Source: Solirubrobacterales bacterium
Lineage (GTDB): Bacteria; Actinomycetota; Thermoleophilia; Solirubrobacterales; Solirubrobacteraceae
Reading direction: 5' to 3'
Assembly (NCBI GenBank): GCA_003244035.1
Contig: QHBV01000233.1
Coordinates: 1-10,346, forward strand
DNA: 10,346 nt
Shown here: in pieces, positions 7,188 to 10,346 of the stretch
How positions within the stretch are numbered: the stretch's first letter is position 1
Layout: each line of letters starts with the position of its first letter
Position numbers and translations under genes: made by a program
Notes under the pieces: model-generated
The model's database searches: none
The model's input: only the letters and a program-made list of their open reading frames with translations
What the model was told of the DNA's origin: nothing

Positions 7188-7949
7188 TCAAACCGACTGT
7201 CCCGCGATCACGCTGCCCGACGCGTGATTGATTACGTGGCGGACCGAGAAGCCGTGGGTGGAGGGGACCCTGAAGCGGTCGTGCTCGCGCACCCGATCGA
7301 AGCCGGCGGTCCACATCATCCGCCGCCAGGCGCGGCGGCTCGGCAGCCAGAAGACCACCGCGGCATCGCGATCGGCGCGGTAGCGCACGGCGGGGAATGG
7401 CAGCCACCCGACCGAGGGATCGGGCTCCTCCGCGGAGATCAAGGTGCCGCGGCAGAGCCGGGCGATCCGCTCGAGCGCGAGCAGCTGATCGCGCAGGTGC
7501 AGCAACACCATCCCGCAGAAGACCAGGTCGAACGTGCCCAGCACGCCGGGGTCGGCGTCGTAGATGTTTCCCACGACCCGCTGCACGCGCGAGCCGAGCA
7601 CCTCCTTGGCGAGCCTGAAACCGTCCCCCCGGCGCCCGTCGGGAAAGCGCTGCGGGCGCCGGCGCGGCGGGTAGTCGAGCGCGCGCTCGTCGTCGAGGTC
7701 CAGCGCGATCACCTCGGCCGCCCCCCGTCGCTCCAGCTCGAACGCCCAGAACCCGTCCCATGTCCCGACGTCGAGCACCCGCATCCCGTGCAGCGAGTCG
7801 GGCAGCCCGTAGCGACCCACGTACGGGCGCAGGTCGAACATGCCATTGGTGACAACGCCGGGTGCGAGCTCGAGCGTGTGATACCAGCCGAGCTGCTGCA
7901 CGCGCTGCGCCAGATCAGGGATCGCCGCGGCTCCGGACTCTGGTCCCAT
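7188..7949 (-). CDS. CmoB-like (DUF1698-type) SAM-dependent methyltransferase
   Basis: A 253-residue protein. WYHTLELAPGVVTNGMFDLRP at residues 22-42 is the N-terminal signature shared with CmoB/DUF1698 methyltransferases. Motif I is LDVGTWDGFWAFELE at 59-73, the acidic SAM contact is in ALDLDD at 82-87, motif IV is FDLVFCGMVLLHLRD at 140-154 and a C-terminal ISAEEPDP follows at 171-178. True CmoB modifies tRNA uridine 34 with carboxy-SAM; here only the fold is shared, and the glycan setting points to a sugar or small-molecule substrate. ATG at 7949 is preferred because the longer frame upstream overlaps the divergent glycosyltransferase. It diverges from that gene over 23 bp and is followed 45 bp later by its truncated copy. 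Confidence 0.83.
   Translation of the reverse strand: MGPESGAAAIPDLAQRVQQLGWYHTLELAPGVVTNGMFDLRPYVGRYGLPDSLHGMRVLDVGTWDGFWAFELERRGAAEVIALDLDDERALDYPPRRRPQRFPDGRRGDGFRLAKEVLGSRVQRVVGNIYDADPGVLGTFDLVFCGMVLLHLRDQLLALERIARLCRGTLISAEEPDPSVGWLPFPAVRYRADRDAAVVFWLPSRRAWRRMMWTAGFDRVREHDRFRVPSTHGFSVRHVINHASGSVIAGQSV
7865..7886. repeat. 22-bp direct repeat, copy 2 (in full-length methyltransferase)
   Basis: Partner of 7082-7103, spaced 783 bp apart start to start. Recombination between the copies would fuse the two methyltransferase genes in frame and remove one of them. Confidence 0.7.
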
Positions 7950-7972
7950 CGCCCCTATGATGCCGCAACCTG
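7950..7972. promoter_or_regulatory. Short divergent promoter region with TATGAT box
   Basis: On the plus strand TATGAT at 7956-7961 lies at -17 to -12 from the ATG at 7973, which would give a leader of about five bases. On the minus strand only a weak CATCAT at -13 to -8 is seen, plus AGGGG two bases from the ATG at 7949. The 23-bp gap cannot hold two complete promoters, so both must use sequence inside the opposing gene. Confidence 0.4.
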
Positions 7973-8932
7973 ATGGCGCCGCCGGTCGCGATCGCGGTCG
8001 TCTCGTGGAACACGCGGGCCCTGCTGCGCGCGTGCCTGCAGTCGATCTCCCCGGAGGTGGCGGCCGGGCGCGTCGAGGCATGGGTCGTCGACAACGCCTC
8101 CAGTGACGACTCCGCCGCGCTGGTGCGGGTCGAGTTCCCGTGGGCTCACCTGATCGCCTCCCGCTCGAATCTCGGCTTTGGCGCCGCGGTCAACCTCGTC
8201 GCCGCACGCACCCGCAGTCCGTGGATCGGCGTCGCCAACGCCGACGTCGAGCTCACGCCGGGGGCGCTCCAGGCGCTGGTCGACGCGGGCGCTCGGGACC
8301 CCGCGGTCGGAATCCTCGCGCCGCGTCTCCTGCTGCCCGACGGCAGCACGCAGCACTCCGTGTATCCGTTCCCGACGTTGGCGTTCGCGCTCGCGTTCAA
8401 CCTCGGCCTGGCCGGCCTCTCGCCGCGGCTGGCCGATCGCCTCGCGCTCGAGGGCCGCTGGAACCCCGACCGAGCCCGGTCCGTCGACTGGGCGATCGGG
8501 GCGTTCCTGCTCGTGCGCCGGGCCGCGTGGGACGCGGTCGGCGGATTCGACTCGAGGCAGTGGATGTACGCCGAGGATCTCGACCTCGGCTGGCGCGCCG
8601 CCGCCGCGGGCTGGCGGACCCGCTACGAGCCCGCTGCGATCGTCCGGCACCACGGCGCCGCCGCCGCGTCCCAGCGCTGGGGCGAGGACCGCGATGCGCA
8701 GTGGCAGCGCAGCACCTACGCGTGGATGCTCAGGCGGCGGGGGGCGAGCGCGACGCGGACGTTCGCGCTCCTCAACAGCGCCGGCGCGGGCGCTCGCCTG
8801 CTGCTGCTGACGCCGCGCGCGCTGATGCTCGGGGGCGACGCGTGGGCGCGCTGGCTGGTCATGCGCCGGTGGACGCGGCTGCACCTGGGCAACCTGCTCG
8901 CGCCGCGTGCGACGCTGGAGCATCACCGCTGA
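7973..8932 (+). CDS. Family 2 glycosyltransferase, rhamnosyltransferase-like
   Basis: A 319-residue protein of the WbbL/rhamnosyltransferase type. AIAVVSWN at residues 6-13 is the first strand, VVDNASSDDS at 38-47 binds the nucleotide, NLGFGAAVN at 66-74 is characteristic, and GVANADVEL at 86-94 carries the DxD-equivalent NAD. DWAIGAFLLVRRAAWDAVGG at 172-191 and MYAEDLDLGWRAAAAGW at 198-214 contain the acceptor-binding region and the likely catalytic base in the ED pair at 201-202. The C-terminal 60 residues are rich in hydrophobic and basic residues, fitting membrane association. It would transfer a deoxysugar or hexose to a growing lipid-linked chain; the donor is not certain. ATG at 7973 has no Shine-Dalgarno but has a TATGAT box. 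The cytidylyltransferase follows after 60 bp. Confidence 0.9.
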   Translation: MAPPVAIAVVSWNTRALLRACLQSISPEVAAGRVEAWVVDNASSDDSAALVRVEFPWAHLIASRSNLGFGAAVNLVAARTRSPWIGVANADVELTPGALQALVDAGARDPAVGILAPRLLLPDGSTQHSVYPFPTLAFALAFNLGLAGLSPRLADRLALEGRWNPDRARSVDWAIGAFLLVRRAAWDAVGGFDSRQWMYAEDLDLGWRAAAAGWRTRYEPAAIVRHHGAAAASQRWGEDRDAQWQRSTYAWMLRRRGASATRTFALLNSAGAGARLLLLTPRALMLGGDAWARWLVMRRWTRLHLGNLLAPRATLEHHR

Positions 8933-8978
8933 TGTCGCCGCCTGCGTTGGTCCGTCGCCCCATCCACCGCCTATCCCC

Positions 8979-8984
8979 GATAAT
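8979..8984 (+). promoter_or_regulatory. Putative -10 box before the cytidylyltransferase
   Basis: GATAAT differs from TATAAT at one position and lies at -14 to -9 from the GTG at 8993. It sits in the 60-bp gap after the glycosyltransferase. No -35 at normal spacing is seen. Read-through from upstream is equally possible. Confidence 0.35.
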
Positions 8985-8992
8985 CCAAAGTC

Positions 8993-9706
8993 GTGCTGCC
9001 CACCGTCGCGATCCTTTGTGGCGGCCGCGGGACGCGGCTGCAAGAGCACACCCAGTCGATCCCCAAGCCGCTCGTGGAGATCGGGGGGCGGCCGATCCTG
9101 TGGCACGTCATGCAGATCTACCTCGCGCAGGGCTTCCGGCGATTCGTGCTGCTGACCGGCTACAAGTCGGAGCTGATCGAGCGGTTCGCCGCGCACGAGA
9201 CATGGCCGGCCCAGACGCATCTGCAGTGCATCCAGACCGGAGCTGACACCCCAACGGGAGGGCGCATCCGGCTGGCCGCGCATGCGCTGCAGGGCGAGCG
9301 CTTCTGCGCGACGTATGCCGACGGGGTCGCGGACATCGAGCTCGGCGCGCTCCTGGCCAGCCATGCCGCCCACGGTGCGCGCGCGACGATGACGGTGGTG
9401 CGCCCCGTGCTGCAGTTCGGCGTCGCCGAGCTCAACGGCGACGGCATCGTGCGCGGCTTTACCGAGAAGCCGCGCAGCGAGCACTGGATCAACGGCGGGT
9501 TCTTCTGCTTCGAGCCCTCGGTGCTCGAGCTGATCGGCGAGCACGACGTGCTCGAGCGCGAGCCGCTGGAGCGGCTCGCGGCGGCGGGTGAGCTGCGGGC
9601 GTTTTGCCACGAGGGCTTCTGGGACTGCATGGACACCTACAAGGACGCGGTCCTGCTCAATGACCTGTGGACGGCTGGGCGGGCGCCGTGGAAGCTGTGG
9701 GATTGA
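8993..9706 (+). CDS. rfbF: Glucose-1-phosphate cytidylyltransferase
   Basis: A 237-residue nucleotidyltransferase that makes CDP-glucose from CTP and glucose-1-phosphate, the first step to CDP-linked deoxy and dideoxy sugars. LCGGRGTRLQEHT at residues 8-20 is the nucleotide loop and PKPLVEIGGRPILWH at 24-38 the family signature. TGADTPTGGRI at 82-92, ATYADGVADI at 106-115 with the metal-binding D110, EKP at 158-160, WINGGFFCFEP at 165-175 and FWDCMDTYKD at 209-218 all match the RfbF order rather than RmlA. It ends with the typical APWKLWD. Length is slightly below the usual 255-260. GTG at 8993 is the start; no good Shine-Dalgarno precedes it. The next gene overlaps its stop. Confidence 0.88.
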   Translation: MLPTVAILCGGRGTRLQEHTQSIPKPLVEIGGRPILWHVMQIYLAQGFRRFVLLTGYKSELIERFAAHETWPAQTHLQCIQTGADTPTGGRIRLAAHALQGERFCATYADGVADIELGALLASHAAHGARATMTVVRPVLQFGVAELNGDGIVRGFTEKPRSEHWINGGFFCFEPSVLELIGEHDVLEREPLERLAAAGELRAFCHEGFWDCMDTYKDAVLLNDLWTAGRAPWKLWD

Positions 9707-10346
9707 GCGGCCGCTCGGTCCTGGTGACCGGCGCCTATGGCCTGCTCGGGGGGTGGCTGGTCAAGGCGCTGCTCGAAGGTCGCGCAGGCGTCACCGTGCT
9801 GCGGCGCGACGATGCGGCCCGTTCGGCGCTCTCGCGGATGGGCCTCGAGGCCGCCGTCAACGTCGTGCACGGAGACATCTGCGCGGACGGCCTGATCGCC
9901 CGCGCGCTGGCCGAGTACGAGGTCGACACCGTCTTTCACCTGGCCGCGCAGACGCTCGTGCCGATCGCGAACCGCTCGCCGATCTCGACCTTCGAGACGA
10001 ACATCCGCGGCACCTGGCTGCTGCTCGAGGCCTGCCGGGAACACGGCGCCGAGCGCGTGATCGTCGCCTCCTCGGACAAGGCCTACGGGCCGCACCGCGA
10101 GCTGCCCTACCGCGAGGGCCACGCGCTCCAGCCGCTCTACCCCTATGACGTCTCCAAGGCGGCGACCGACCTGCTGGCGCGCTCCTACTGGCACACCTGG
10201 CGGCTGCCGGTCGCGGTCACGCGGTTCGCGAACCTGTACGGCGGCGGTGACACCAACTCCTCCCGGCTCGTGCCCGAAGCGGTGGCGGCCGCGCTCGCGG
10301 GCCGCTCGCCGGTGGTGCGCTCGGACGGCTCGCCCGAGCGCGACTT
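9703..10346 (+). CDS. rfbG: CDP-glucose 4,6-dehydratase-like NAD-dependent epimerase/dehydratase (3' end beyond the window)
   Basis: The first 214 codons of an extended short-chain dehydrogenase. VTGAYGLLGGWL at residues 8-19 is the NAD loop (TGxxGxxG), HGDI at 56-59 and VFHLAAQTLV at 77-86 follow, VASSDKAYGP at 121-130 holds the SDK signature of sugar-nucleotide dehydratases, and YPYDVSK at 146-152 gives the catalytic YxxxK pair. TRFANLYGGGD at 173-183 is also typical. Placed directly after a CDP-glucose synthase, it most likely makes CDP-4-keto-6-deoxyglucose. TTG at 9703 overlaps the previous stop as TTGA and has GGAAG eight bases upstream. GTG at 9688 or 9697 are in-frame alternatives. 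The substrate nucleotide is inferred from the neighbour. Confidence 0.8.
   Translation, partial: MSGRSVLVTGAYGLLGGWLVKALLEGRAGVTVLRRDDAARSALSRMGLEAAVNVVHGDICADGLIARALAEYEVDTVFHLAAQTLVPIANRSPISTFETNIRGTWLLLEACREHGAERVIVASSDKAYGPHRELPYREGHALQPLYPYDVSKAATDLLARSYWHTWRLPVAVTRFANLYGGGDTNSSRLVPEAVAAALAGRSPVVRSDGSPERD

Noticed and set aside
7188..7949. Naming this gene cmoB
   Set aside because: Only the fold and the WYHT signature are shared. It is shorter than CmoB, sits in a glycan locus, and has a paralogue beside it, so a tRNA role is not supported.
6585..7973. Long plus-strand open frame opposite the CmoB-like genes
   Set aside because: Pro/Arg/Glu-rich without motifs; the minus strand carries two recognisable methyltransferase genes.
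7955..9610. Long open minus-strand frame opposite the glycosyltransferase and cytidylyltransferase
   Set aside because: Its product is rich in R, Q, H and E without any domain, and the plus strand encodes two clear families. It is a high-GC mirror frame.
1..10346. CRISPR arrays, insertion sequences, tRNA or rRNA genes
   Set aside because: No regularly spaced repeats, transposase motifs, terminal inverted repeats or RNA gene signatures were seen on either strand.

Overview
This is a GC-rich chromosomal stretch packed with genes for making and decorating cell-surface or exported glycans. Recognisable parts are two family-2 glycosyltransferases (one cut by the window edge), a Wzx-type polysaccharide flippase, an RfbF-type glucose-1-phosphate cytidylyltransferase with an RfbG-type NAD-dependent dehydratase behind it, four SAM-dependent methyltransferase genes of three kinds, and two alkaline-phosphatase/sulfatase-superfamily enzymes. 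A TauE/SafE (TSUP) permease has no obvious link to glycans. The high GC, many starts with no Shine-Dalgarno sequence, several starts preceded by a TANNNT box at leaderless spacing, and frequent GTG/TTG starts suggest an actinomycetote. A deep-branching soil lineage such as Thermoleophilia/Solirubrobacterales is a guess; there is no rRNA or marker gene to settle it.

Layout. 1-115 (-): start of a glycosyltransferase. 134-850 (+): methyltransferase, then 880-1707 (+): TSUP permease. 1773-3344 (-): flippase, divergent over 45 bp from 3390-4841 (+), a sulfatase-fold enzyme. 4867-5739 (-): a second kind of methyltransferase with visibly lower GC. 5824-6681 (-): a compact sulfatase-fold enzyme, overlapped by 4 bp with 6678-7142 (-), a truncated methyltransferase. 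7188-7949 (-): the full-length paralogue of that truncated gene. 7973-8932 (+): rhamnosyltransferase-like GT2. 8993-9706 (+): glucose-1-phosphate cytidylyltransferase, overlapping 9703-10346 (+), the CDP-glucose 4,6-dehydratase cut by the window end. No stretch over 300 bases lacks a gene; all gaps are under 90 bp.

How it fits together (inference). The last two genes would turn glucose-1-phosphate into CDP-glucose and then CDP-4-keto-6-deoxyglucose, the precursor of 6-deoxy and 3,6-dideoxy sugars. The GT2 enzymes would add sugars to a lipid-linked oligosaccharide, the methyltransferases would methylate sugars or other acceptors, and the flippase would move the finished unit across the membrane. 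The two sulfatase-fold enzymes carry Thr, not Cys or Ser, at the nucleophile position, so they are better read as phosphatase, phosphodiesterase or phosphotransferase-like proteins than as formylglycine sulfatases. Coding direction changes five times, so this is a patchwork of small transcription units rather than one operon.

The points most worth following up are the pair of Thr-type sulfatase-fold proteins next to methyltransferases, the truncated tandem methyltransferase that keeps a promoter-like box and a stop/start overlap with its neighbour, and the recurring TANNNT box close to start codons.
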